This document shows, one piece after another, positions 24,462 through 33,498 of a stretch of DNA of 50,247 nucleotides. Location: NCBI GenBank assembly GCA_015057165.1, contig SVEY01000009.1:1-50247 (forward strand). The letters run 5' to 3'. Made by a program: the position numbers and the translations under genes. Each line of letters begins with the position of its first letter. Position 1 is the stretch's first letter. Source of the stretch: Lachnospiraceae bacterium (GTDB taxonomy: Bacteria > Bacillota > Clostridia > Lachnospirales > Lachnospiraceae). The notes under the pieces were generated by a model, which made no database searches, was not told the DNA's origin, and saw only the letters and a list, made by a program, of their open reading frames with translations.

Positions 24462-27127
24462 GAATAGAATCTTGCCATATTACTGGATATGGCAAATTTA
24501 AAAACAAGAAAATAAATTTCAACGATGGTCTCAATGTATTAAAAGAAGATAATGGTTGGGGCAAGACTACTCTATGCTCATTTATAAAGGCAATGTTCTA
24601 TGGCAACCCTTCTAGCAGAGCAGCAGGGCTTAATGACAGAAAGCGGTATAATCCATGGGACAAGGGTACTTATGGTGGAAGTCTGACATTTATAGTTGAT
24701 GATAAGAAATATCGTATAGAGAGAATATTTGGCGCAAGGGAAAAGGAAGATGTTTTTGCTTTGTATGATGCGGATACTAATCTTGTGTCAATGGATTATA
24801 GTGATAAAATCGGGGAAGAGATATTCGGTATTGACAGAGACTCTTTTGCCAAGTCTATTTATATTCCCCAGAATGCTATTAAGCCTGAAATGACAAGTAC
24901 TATTAATGGCAAACTTGGAGATCTTGTTACAGTACAGGATGATATCAATAATTTTGATGAAGCTATAAAAAGGATTGATGATGAAGTTAAGATTTATACA
25001 AGGAATGGTAAAGAAGAAACCAGAGGATTAAATCTTAAGATAAAAGACGAAATTAATATTCTTAGAGAGGATGCGGATCGTCTAGACAGTTATGTTGAAT
25101 CTAAGAAAATGCAAGAAAGAATGCTTCGTAACAAGGAAAAGGAGCGCAGGAATCTTGTTAAGGAAAAAGAATCATTAAAAGATAGAATCAGCAAGCAGAG
25201 CGAGAATGATCAGTTAATTGGTGAATACAAATCTGTCCTAAAAAGCTACGAGGAAGAGAAGAATAATCTGGATAAAATGGATGATTTCTTCGCTAATGGA
25301 ATACCTACCGAAGAAGAGATAAGAGAGCATTTTGAATTAGCAAAAGATGTGGATGTCTTGCAGAATAGTTCTGATAATATTCAGAAAAATATGCCTAACG
25401 AGGAAGAGTTAGAGCAGTTAAAGAAATTATTTGATGAACCATTAGATGATGCAATAATTGATGATTGGATGGATAGGGCTAATAGACTTGCTGAACTTAG
25501 AGTACAAAAGGAGCATGCACAATTATCGGACGAAGACAAAGACGCTCTTGCAGAATTAAAGTACTATTTTGCTAAAAAGAAACCAACCAAGGAAGAGTTA
25601 GAAATCATTCGTAATGAGGCTGAAAATGTTAATAGACTTCAGGGTAGAATAGAAGAAACAAGAGAGTACTATGAACAGCAAAAGCATTTATATGAAGAGG
25701 GAATGAGAGATACTGATTCTAGTAACAAGCCTATGCTAATTATGTTATGCATTATAGGTGGAATAGTTCTTCTGGGATCTGTTGCAACTTTCCTTCTTGT
25801 GAATTCAACTTTGGGACTCATAATGGGAATTGCTGGTGTTGCTATTTCACTTGTGCTATTTGGAATTAGCCTTTCTTCTTTGCGAAAGAAAAAGCAGGTA
25901 TCAAAGAGTCTGATTGATGAACTTGAGAAGAATTATAACGAAGCAAAGAATAAGTATGAGCAGACAAAAAGTGAATATGAGACTTCAGACAAGATATGTA
26001 GAGACTTTTTGTCTGATTATCTTGTAAATGCAAACGATACATTACAGCAGATGGTATCTGATATAGAACTTAAAGCAGAAAGGTACGATACCCTTCTTGT
26101 AAATGAAGAGAAGGCAGTTGAAGTGGGTGGAAATGCTCTAGAAGAATTAACAAGTCTAGAAGTTGCCCTATATACTGAGCTTATGCATTATCAGGTATGC
26201 TATGGATTGGAGGATTTGTATTCCTCTAATGCTGAGATAGAGTTGATTCAGAGGATAAAAGAAGACAATAAAATATATATTACTTATTTTAATGATGACA
26301 AAGAAAGATCATCAATTATTGAGAAGAGAGAAGCAGAAATGAAGAAAGTAGCATCTTTCTTGAATAGATTTCCTCTTGCATCAGGCGAAAATATTAGCCA
26401 AAAGATTGGCTTTGTTGCGACACAACGACACCAGTATATTGAGCTTTCTGAAAAAGTATCAGAACAGGAGAAGACACTTAAGAATCTAGAAAAGAATAAT
26501 CTTGAATATAATGAATCTATGTCAATTGAAGAGTTGCAAGACAGGGAAAGAGATATTGATGAAAGTATTCGTACATTAGATGAAGAAATTAATCAGACTA
26601 GAGTGCAACTTAGAGATGTTAGAGATAGTATTGATGCCTGTCAGGAAAGTAGTAATCAGATTGATGAGCTTAAAGAGAAGCTTGGAGAATATGAGAAAAA
26701 GGTTAATTATTTAAAGCAGACAGCAAGTTATCTTACTAAAGCTAAAGAAAGATTTCTCTCAACATATATGAGACCACTTCAAAAGGGAATGAGAGAATAT
26801 TTAGAAAAAGTGGATGTAAAAAATGCAGAAATATCCAGTGAAGCATTTCACATTGATACAAAACTGGGTGTATCTGTTAACTACGAAGGTAATTCCAAAG
26901 AAGAAGGATATCTTAGTGCGGGATATAGAGATTTGGCTTCTCTTTGTGCCAGATTTGCTCTAATAGATATTATGTATGAAGGCCAGAAACCACCTATTAT
27001 ACTTGATGATCCATTTACTAATTTTGATGAAGATAAAATAGATATGGCACTTGGTCTTATAGAAGAGTTGTCCAAAGAAAAACAGATATTGTATTTTACA
27101 TGTCACAAATCAAGGGCAAAAAAATAA
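24458..27127 (+). CDS. SbcC/YhaN-like AAA ATPase with central membrane hairpin
   Basis: 889 residues, SMC/Rad50-like layout. The N-terminal Walker A is NGWGKTTLC. Long coiled coils flank the centre. The C-terminal signature and Walker B regions are LSAGYRDLASL and PPIILDDPFTNFDED. Instead of a zinc hook, the centre has two hydrophobic segments (LIMLCIIGGIVLLGSVATF and LGLIMGIAGVAISLVLFGI), so the apex is likely membrane-embedded, as in YhaN-type proteins. It should regulate the nuclease encoded by the overlapping upstream gene. Its stop is followed by a convergent gene. Confidence 0.87.
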   Translation: MRIESCHITGYGKFKNKKINFNDGLNVLKEDNGWGKTTLCSFIKAMFYGNPSSRAAGLNDRKRYNPWDKGTYGGSLTFIVDDKKYRIERIFGAREKEDVFALYDADTNLVSMDYSDKIGEEIFGIDRDSFAKSIYIPQNAIKPEMTSTINGKLGDLVTVQDDINNFDEAIKRIDDEVKIYTRNGKEETRGLNLKIKDEINILREDADRLDSYVESKKMQERMLRNKEKERRNLVKEKESLKDRISKQSENDQLIGEYKSVLKSYEEEKNNLDKMDDFFANGIPTEEEIREHFELAKDVDVLQNSSDNIQKNMPNEEELEQLKKLFDEPLDDAIIDDWMDRANRLAELRVQKEHAQLSDEDKDALAELKYYFAKKKPTKEELEIIRNEAENVNRLQGRIEETREYYEQQKHLYEEGMRDTDSSNKPMLIMLCIIGGIVLLGSVATFLLVNSTLGLIMGIAGVAISLVLFGISLSSLRKKKQVSKSLIDELEKNYNEAKNKYEQTKSEYETSDKICRDFLSDYLVNANDTLQQMVSDIELKAERYDTLLVNEEKAVEVGGNALEELTSLEVALYTELMHYQVCYGLEDLYSSNAEIELIQRIKEDNKIYITYFNDDKERSSIIEKREAEMKKVASFLNRFPLASGENISQKIGFVATQRHQYIELSEKVSEQEKTLKNLEKNNLEYNESMSIEELQDRERDIDESIRTLDEEINQTRVQLRDVRDSIDACQESSNQIDELKEKLGEYEKKVNYLKQTASYLTKAKERFLSTYMRPLQKGMREYLEKVDVKNAEISSEAFHIDTKLGVSVNYEGNSKEEGYLSAGYRDLASLCARFALIDIMYEGQKPPIILDDPFTNFDEDKIDMALGLIEELSKEKQILYFTCHKSRAKK

Positions 27128-27164
27128 GGCGTTGTATTTAATTTGTTAATTAATTACAACGCCT
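27127..27164 (-). terminator. terminator of the FliD-like gene
   Basis: Stem AGGCGTTGTA / TACAACGCCT, 10 bp perfect. On the minus strand it is followed by TATTTTTTT. It overlaps the stop codon of the leftward gene. Confidence 0.7.
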
Positions 27165-28437
27165 GGTCTACTAACATTCCTGCATATGCGCTACTTGCGT
27201 AAACAGCTGTGAAATTCTTGCCTGGATTCTTATACTCTACAAGCAGTTTGTCTACGTACTTCATTGGGTTAATAGCAGTTTTATTAGCTGCATTTGATAA
27301 AGCATTTTTGAAGGTGTTAAGTGTCTTAAAGACATCACTTCTGTTAGCGCCTGTAACACCATTTAGGATAGTGTCTCTATCCATATTTAATGTTCCATCA
27401 TTTTCCTGATTAATTCCAACATCCGATAATTGTGAACTTAATGAACGTCCTATTGCGGTCATTTCGTTAAAGTAAGAATTATTATGTCCTACTGAATAAT
27501 TAGCGCCTATTCTAACCATATTGTTATAGGCTTTAAGTAGGTCGCTAACACTATCAGCGAGTGCTTCGGTATTAGTTTTAAATCCTACATTAACTGTTTT
27601 ACCCTCTGTTGGTTTATGAAGTGTAACCTCAAATGCCTTATTGATGGTAAATGTATTAGACATAGATTGGTGCTCTGAGTCATTAAGGGTAAATGACGAA
27701 TTGTGAGCAGGTTCTGTTATATTATTAATACCTAATCTGTTAACTTCAGCCCATGATGTATTGGTCTCTATTGAGAATAACTCTGTTTCACCTTCTGGAA
27801 GTCCTGTTTTCTTAGAGGTGAGTTGAAGAGCTGTTTGATCTAATGTGTTGTTAATTACGTCAGCTTTTAAGCCTACATCTGAAGAATTAACTAGTCTTGC
27901 AATCTTCTTCTGAACATCTAGGTTGTTATCACCAACGCTAACATTAAACTGGAACTCGAAGGAATTACTAGTTGTATTAAGGTCGAATGAATAGTGACCT
28001 TCCTCAAAATCAAATCCCTTAGAGTTAAGGAAATTACCGGTATTAATCTGAGGTGTTGCAAGAGAGTTAACAGTCATGTTAAAGCTTGGGCTAGTATCGC
28101 TTTCTTCGTTACCAACAAAACTTACGCTAACAAGTTCATCGTTAGATGAAGCAGCAACTTTCTTGTCAAGCAGCGATTCCATACTTTCGCCACTAGAAGA
28201 CATTTCTGCAATGATATTTTTTGCAACACGAGCATTCTCTTTAAGATCTATAGCAAACCTTGTAATATCCCCATCATCCATGTCAATTTTATACAGAGGA
28301 GACTCTTTGTTAGCCTTAAGCATCTCATTATAGGCAGCTCTTAATTCACTTTTTTTGTGGATATCATACTTAGAACCATTGCCTCTAGGGTTATAGGTTG
28401 ACAGATAATAATTATATGCAGCATCTATCCTTGCCAT
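27154..28437 (-). CDS. FliD (flagellar hook-associated protein 2)-like protein
   Basis: 427 residues without signal peptide. The middle has FliD-type features: NSLATPQINTGNFL, FQFNVSVGDNNLDVQKKIARLVNSS, then GLKADVINN, and a C-terminal helical region (ALADSVSDLLKAYNNMV, GRSLSSQLSDVGINQENDGTLNMD) typical of the FliD tail. The extreme N-terminus (ARIDAAYNYYLSTY) is not canonical FliD. No other flagellar gene is in the window. It could be a second cap-like protein or a hook-associated accessory. AGGAGGGG lies 7 bases before the ATG. It is divergent from pth. No sigma-28 promoter was recognised upstream. Confidence 0.65.
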   Translation of the reverse strand: MARIDAAYNYYLSTYNPRGNGSKYDIHKKSELRAAYNEMLKANKESPLYKIDMDDGDITRFAIDLKENARVAKNIIAEMSSSGESMESLLDKKVAASSNDELVSVSFVGNEESDTSPSFNMTVNSLATPQINTGNFLNSKGFDFEEGHYSFDLNTTSNSFEFQFNVSVGDNNLDVQKKIARLVNSSDVGLKADVINNTLDQTALQLTSKKTGLPEGETELFSIETNTSWAEVNRLGINNITEPAHNSSFTLNDSEHQSMSNTFTINKAFEVTLHKPTEGKTVNVGFKTNTEALADSVSDLLKAYNNMVRIGANYSVGHNNSYFNEMTAIGRSLSSQLSDVGINQENDGTLNMDRDTILNGVTGANRSDVFKTLNTFKNALSNAANKTAINPMKYVDKLLVEYKNPGKNFTAVYASSAYAGMLVDQAL

Positions 28438-28567
28438 AAGACGTCCCCTCCTTTCTTCCGTGAAATAATGCTTAGTAAAAATCCTTTCTTACCTGCACCG
28501 GGGTATAAAAGTCCATTTATTCACTTATAGTATACCAAAAATCAAGCTTTTTGTCATCTACTAGATA

Positions 28568-28596
28568 TTGAAAAACATACAAAATAAAGGTAATAT
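28568..28596 (+). promoter_or_regulatory. promoter of the pth-mfd operon
   Basis: TTGAAA (28568-28573), 17-base spacer, TAATAT (28591-28596), about 40 bases before the pth ATG. Confidence 0.5.
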
Positions 28597-28635
28597 GTAG
28601 TATGCTAGGTTAATTGAAGAATAAGAGGTGTTAAA

Positions 28636-29214
28636 ATGCGTATAATTGTTGGTCTTGGAAATCCCACTTTGAAGTACTCTAAGACAAGGCATAATGTGGG
28701 ATTTGAGACGATAGATGTACTGTCAAAAAAGCATAAAATTAAAGTCAAAAAAAATCAATTTAAAGCACTGATTGGTGAAGGTTTTATTAATGATGAAAAA
28801 GTAATTCTTGTAAAACCTATGACATATATGAATAATAGCGGAGTAGCAGTCAAAGAAATAGTTGATTACTACAAGGTGAATCCTAATGAAGATCTTATAG
28901 TTATATCTGATGATCTAAACCTTGATGTGGGTGTTCTCAGGCTTAGAAGTAAAGGAAGTGCAGGAGGACATAACGGGCTGAAGAGTATTATAAAATGTGT
29001 TGGAACAGAATCCTTTGACAGAGTTAGAATTGGAGTTGGCAAGGTTCCAGCTAACAGAGATGTTATTACCCATGTATTAAGTCGTTTTGGAAAAGAAGAT
29101 AGAAAAATAGTTAAAGAAAGTTTTATTGTATCTGCGCAGGCTATTGAATGTGTAATAACAGATGGCATGGAAAAAGCAATGAGTAAATTCAATGGTCCAA
29201 TTAACAGATTGTAG
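28636..29214 (+). CDS. pth: peptidyl-tRNA hydrolase
   Basis: Releases peptidyl-tRNAs dropped during translation. 192 residues, the normal length. GLGNPTLKYSKTRHNVGF holds the catalytic His19, and KPMTYMNNSG, SDDLNLDVG and KGSAGGHNGLKSI are the remaining active-site blocks. AGAGGTG precedes the ATG. mfd follows after 13 bp, the common Firmicutes order pth-mfd. Confidence 0.96.
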   Translation: MRIIVGLGNPTLKYSKTRHNVGFETIDVLSKKHKIKVKKNQFKALIGEGFINDEKVILVKPMTYMNNSGVAVKEIVDYYKVNPNEDLIVISDDLNLDVGVLRLRSKGSAGGHNGLKSIIKCVGTESFDRVRIGVGKVPANRDVITHVLSRFGKEDRKIVKESFIVSAQAIECVITDGMEKAMSKFNGPINRL

Positions 29215-29227
29215 AAGAAAGTAGATA

Positions 29228-32200
29228 ATGAAAGTATTCGAAGAACCATATAATAGTTTAGTAGAATTAATTGAATTAAGAAATGAATTGTCAGAGGGTA
29301 AGGCAAGCTATGAATTGTCTGGCTGTATAGAATCTATAAAACCAAGTGTTATTAATGGGATGGCCCATAAGAAGACCCTTGTAATTGCAAGAGATGAAGT
29401 ACGGGCCAGAGAATTATCTAATAAATACAATGCTTACTCTGATGATGGAGTAATGTTTCCTGCCAAGGATGTAATGTTTTATCAAGCTGATATTCGCGGA
29501 AATGCTTTGACAAAAGAAAGAATTGCCGCTCTTAAATCATTGCTTGGAAAAGGGAAAACCACCATATTTGCGAGCGTGGATTCTCTAATTAATTGTATGC
29601 CGAGCAAGTCTTTTTTTAGTGATAATTCAATTAAGATTAAAGTAGGGGACACTATTGACTTAACACATTATGAAAAGCTTTTTGTATCCCTTGGGTTTGA
29701 TAAAGAAGAGGAAGTAGAACATCCCGGAGAATTTGCGGTAAGGGGAGGAATAGTTGACATATATCCTCTTACTATGGAAAAGCCAATTAGGATAGAATTA
29801 TTTGGCGATGAAATAGATTCTATTAGATTGTTCTCAATAGAGAATCAGCGTTCTATTGAAAAGTTAAAAAGTGCTGTTATATATCCAGCCAGTGAAGTTA
29901 TGCTTTCACAGGATGATATTGACAGAGGACTTAAACTAATAGAAGAGGATGCTAATAATCTTTATGAAAAATTAAGAAGTGAGTTCAAGACAGAAGAAGC
30001 TTATAGAATTCGTAAGACCACTGATAGAGTTATAGATGAGATAAAACAGGGATGGGGATTACAGGAGTTAGAATCACATCTTCCATATTTTGTTGATAAG
30101 ACATATTCTATTCTTGATTATCTTCCAGAGGATGCATTAATAATATTTGATGATGCACGAGGTTTTCGAGAAGAACTTAAGGTAAGAGAAGAGGAATTTA
30201 TTGATAGTATGACAAGGCGTCTAGAGAAGGGATATTTGCTTCCAAGACAACTATCAATGATGAAGACTCCTGATGAAATTATAAGTAAACTAAAAAGATT
30301 TAATAAGCTAATTCTTTCTATTCTAGATACAAGAATATCTGATATATCAATAAAAAAGAGCTTTTATATTAAAGCCAACTCCATAACTAGTTATGGAGGA
30401 AGTTTTGAGAAACTTGTAAAGGATCTTACTAAGTGTAAGAAGAACAAAACAAGAGTTATTATAACAAGTGCATCTAGAACAAAAGCAAAAAGGTTTGCTC
30501 TTGATTTGCAAGAAAGAGACCTTAATGCATATTACAGCGAAAAAGAAAAAGTAGAAGTAAAAGGTGGCGAAGTTCTTGTTACTGTATGCGGTATAGACAG
30601 AGGATATGAACTACCTGATCTTAATTATGTCGTTATTACAGAAAACGATATATTTGGCTCTAAAGCGGTAGTAAAAAAGAAAAGAAAAAAGAAGTTTACA
30701 GGTGAGAGATTCAGTTCACTTCAGGAGTTAAATGTTGGCGATTATGTTGTGCATGAAAATCACGGCGTAGGTATTTATCGTGGACTTGAGAAGCTTGAAA
30801 TTGGAAAAGCCTTAAAGGATTATATTAAAATCGAATATGCAAAAAATGGTAATTTGTATATTCCGGCTTCTTCCTTTGATGTGATTCAAAAGTATGGCGG
30901 TTCTCAGTCAAAGAAACCAAAGCTTAATACTTTAGGTACTTCTGCATGGGCTAAGACTAAGGCAAATGTTTCAAATGCAGTAAGTGAAGTGGCAAAAGAA
31001 TTAGTGGAGTTATATGCCCTTAGAGAGAAAGAAAATGGCTTTGTGTTTAGTAAAGATACTGTATGGCAAAAGGAGTTTGAAGAAACATTTCCATATGAAG
31101 AGACAAGGGGACAGGAAGAAGCTATTGAAGCTGTAAAGAGGGATATGGAAAGTCCCAAAATTATGGATAGGCTTATCTGTGGTGACGTGGGATTTGGTAA
31201 GACAGAAATTGCCATAAGAGGCGCCTTCAAAGCAGTGCAGGATAATAAGCAGGTGGTTATGCTTTGCCCTACAACTGTACTGGCGCAGCAGCATTATAAT
31301 ACATTTTCACAAAGAATGAAGGACTATCCTATAACAGTTGATTTACTAAGTAGATTCAGAACACCATCAGAACAAAAGAAAACTATAGAAGGATTAAAGT
31401 CTGGCAAAGTTGATATTGTTATTGGAACACACAGAGTGCTTTCAAAGGATGTGGAATACAAAGATCTCGGTCTTCTTGTAATTGACGAAGAACAGAGATT
31501 TGGAGTTAATCATAAGGAAAAGATAAAAGCCCTTAAGAAAAATGTAGATGTAATAAGTATGACTGCTACACCTATTCCTCGAACACTTCATATGAGTTTG
31601 ACAGGAATTCGCGATATGAGTTTACTTGAGGAAGCACCAGTAGATAGAATGCCTATACAGACATTTGTATTCGAGTACAATGAAGAAATGGTTAGAGATG
31701 CTATTCTTCGCGAACTACATCGACAGGGTCAGGTATATTACGTATATAATCGGGTAAATACTATTGCTGAAATGGCTGCAAGCATTGAGAGACTGGTTCC
31801 TGAAGCAAATGTTGCTTATGCTCATGGAAGAATGAGTGAAAAAAGATTAGAAGAAATAATGAGTGACTTTGTTAATGGTGAGATTGATATTCTTATATCT
31901 ACAACTATCATAGAGATTGGACTTGATATTCCAAATGTTAATACTATGATCATTCATGACGCTGACAGGCTGGGTCTTTCTCAGCTATATCAGTTGCGAG
32001 GAAGAATTGGAAGAAGTAATAGAATGGCATATGCCTTCTTCATGTATAAAAAAGATAGGATGCTGAAAGAGGAAGCAGAGAAAAGATTATCTGCAATTAA
32101 GGAATTCTCTGACCTGGGAAGTGGTTTTAAGATTGCTCTTAGAGATCTAGAGATAAGAGGGGCAGGTAATATGCTTGGAAAAGTTCAGCATGGCCATATG

Positions 32201-32755
32201 GAGGCAGTAGGATACGATCTGTATTGTAAGATGCTTAGCAGTGCAGTAAAAGCAGAAAAGGGGGATGAAGAGGTCCTAGAATATAATGTGGAAATAGACA
32301 TAGATATTGATGCTTATATTCCAGATACTTATATAAAAAGTGGTATAAATAAACTTGATATTTATAAAAGAATATCAGAAATGGCAACTGATAAAGATTA
32401 CGACTCAATGATTGAAGAACTTGTAGATAGATTCGGAGAAATCCCCAAATCTGTACTTAATCTAATGTATGTTGCAAAACTCAAATATAATGCAGGAAAG
32501 GCATATGTTACCAAGATATCACAAAATGGCGATATTATTCTAATTAGTATGTATAATAAAGCAAAACTAAATCCGGATAAAATACCTGGACTTGTAGAAA
32601 AATATTATCCGGAAATTACATTTTCTGCAAATCCTACTAATCCTGAATTTGTATATGATATTAAGAAAGAAGGCTCAACGCGAGAGAAAACTATACAAGA
32701 AAAACTTCTGACATTTTTGGTCGATTTACAGGATATAAGAGATGACAGAGGTTGA
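29228..32755 (+). CDS. mfd: transcription-repair coupling factor
   Basis: Mfd, 1175 residues. It displaces RNA polymerase stalled at DNA lesions and recruits UvrA. The UvrB-like N-terminal part (FPAKDVMFYQADIRGN, GEFAVRGGIVDIYPL) is followed by the polymerase-interaction domain (LNVGDYVVHENHGVGIYRG). Then come the RecG-like translocase motors: Walker A GDVGFGKTEIA, DEEQRFG as the DEEQ box, TATPIPRTL, YQLRGRIGRSN, and the C-terminal TRCF domain. All motor motifs are intact. It overlaps the upstream-extended reading frame of the next gene by 4 bp, but the preferred start of that gene is 53 bp downstream. Confidence 0.97.
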   Translation: MKVFEEPYNSLVELIELRNELSEGKASYELSGCIESIKPSVINGMAHKKTLVIARDEVRARELSNKYNAYSDDGVMFPAKDVMFYQADIRGNALTKERIAALKSLLGKGKTTIFASVDSLINCMPSKSFFSDNSIKIKVGDTIDLTHYEKLFVSLGFDKEEEVEHPGEFAVRGGIVDIYPLTMEKPIRIELFGDEIDSIRLFSIENQRSIEKLKSAVIYPASEVMLSQDDIDRGLKLIEEDANNLYEKLRSEFKTEEAYRIRKTTDRVIDEIKQGWGLQELESHLPYFVDKTYSILDYLPEDALIIFDDARGFREELKVREEEFIDSMTRRLEKGYLLPRQLSMMKTPDEIISKLKRFNKLILSILDTRISDISIKKSFYIKANSITSYGGSFEKLVKDLTKCKKNKTRVIITSASRTKAKRFALDLQERDLNAYYSEKEKVEVKGGEVLVTVCGIDRGYELPDLNYVVITENDIFGSKAVVKKKRKKKFTGERFSSLQELNVGDYVVHENHGVGIYRGLEKLEIGKALKDYIKIEYAKNGNLYIPASSFDVIQKYGGSQSKKPKLNTLGTSAWAKTKANVSNAVSEVAKELVELYALREKENGFVFSKDTVWQKEFEETFPYEETRGQEEAIEAVKRDMESPKIMDRLICGDVGFGKTEIAIRGAFKAVQDNKQVVMLCPTTVLAQQHYNTFSQRMKDYPITVDLLSRFRTPSEQKKTIEGLKSGKVDIVIGTHRVLSKDVEYKDLGLLVIDEEQRFGVNHKEKIKALKKNVDVISMTATPIPRTLHMSLTGIRDMSLLEEAPVDRMPIQTFVFEYNEEMVRDAILRELHRQGQVYYVYNRVNTIAEMAASIERLVPEANVAYAHGRMSEKRLEEIMSDFVNGEIDILISTTIIEIGLDIPNVNTMIIHDADRLGLSQLYQLRGRIGRSNRMAYAFFMYKKDRMLKEEAEKRLSAIKEFSDLGSGFKIALRDLEIRGAGNMLGKVQHGHMEAVGYDLYCKMLSSAVKAEKGDEEVLEYNVEIDIDIDAYIPDTYIKSGINKLDIYKRISEMATDKDYDSMIEELVDRFGEIPKSVLNLMYVAKLKYNAGKAYVTKISQNGDIILISMYNKAKLNPDKIPGLVEKYYPEITFSANPTNPEFVYDIKKEGSTREKTIQEKLLTFLVDLQDIRDDRG

Positions 32756-32808
32756 ATAAATATTTCATAAAATGTATACTTTTATATAGAAATTTTTACG
32801 AGGTGACA

Positions 32809-33498
32809 ATGAAGATGAGAAAGAAAATGTTATGTCTGGGTATGATTCTTGTTCTGGGAATGATGATACTGTCTGGATGTAAAATAAGAAATTATAGTTC
32901 AAAACTTATTGATATAAATAATGGGGAAGATGGTATTACTTTAGGCTACGCTAATTTTGTATTCAAATACAATCAGGCTAGATATGATACTCAATATGGC
33001 GATTCATATGGAGCAAAACTTTGGACAGAAGATATGACAGGTATGGGTCAGACATTTGCGGATCAGGTTAAAGACAATATAGTAGAAACTTTAGAAACAC
33101 AGTACGTTATAAAGAAGCATGCTGATGAATATAAAGTTGAGATTACGGATGAAGACAAGACTAAAATTGATGATGCTACCAAGAAGTTTATGGAAGAGAA
33201 TTCTAGTAGCGCCTTAAATGCAATGGGAGCAGACGAAGATGTTGTAAAACAGATGCTAACAGATATGGTTTATGTGTCTAAGATGGAAAAGGCAATGACT
33301 GATAGAGGTAGAGCAGATGGCGCAATCACAGATGCTAATTCTTCTTCAACATATATTAATAATCTAGTTGAAAACTGGAAGAGTAGTTATGAATTTTCAG
33401 TTGATGATGATCTTCTAAAACAACTTAAAGTTGATGATTTGTTTGTTGCAGATAAGGCAAAGACAAGCAATACAACTAATAGTACACAAGGGAAATAA
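32809..33498 (+). CDS. lipoprotein with SurA/PrsA N-terminal-like domain
   Basis: 229 residues from the preferred start (GAGGTG before ATG 32809; the upstream ATG 32752 has no ribosome site and would spoil the signal peptide). The signal peptide ends in the lipobox LSGC (Cys24). The rest is helical, with FADQVKDNIVETLETQYVIKKHADEYKVEITDED, shown in part, resembling the SurA N-terminal chaperone helices. The parvulin PPIase domain is absent. Placement after mfd is where clostridia often encode PrsA-type foldases, so a membrane-bound secretion chaperone is likely. The tail is Ser/Thr/Asn rich. Confidence 0.7.
   Translation: MKMRKKMLCLGMILVLGMMILSGCKIRNYSSKLIDINNGEDGITLGYANFVFKYNQARYDTQYGDSYGAKLWTEDMTGMGQTFADQVKDNIVETLETQYVIKKHADEYKVEITDEDKTKIDDATKKFMEENSSSALNAMGADEDVVKQMLTDMVYVSKMEKAMTDRGRADGAITDANSSSTYINNLVENWKSSYEFSVDDDLLKQLKVDDLFVADKAKTSNTTNSTQGK

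Noticed and set aside
28438-28635. Sigma-28 flagellar promoter before the FliD-like gene
   Set aside because: No TAAA-N15-GCCGATAA-like sequence is visible on the minus strand.
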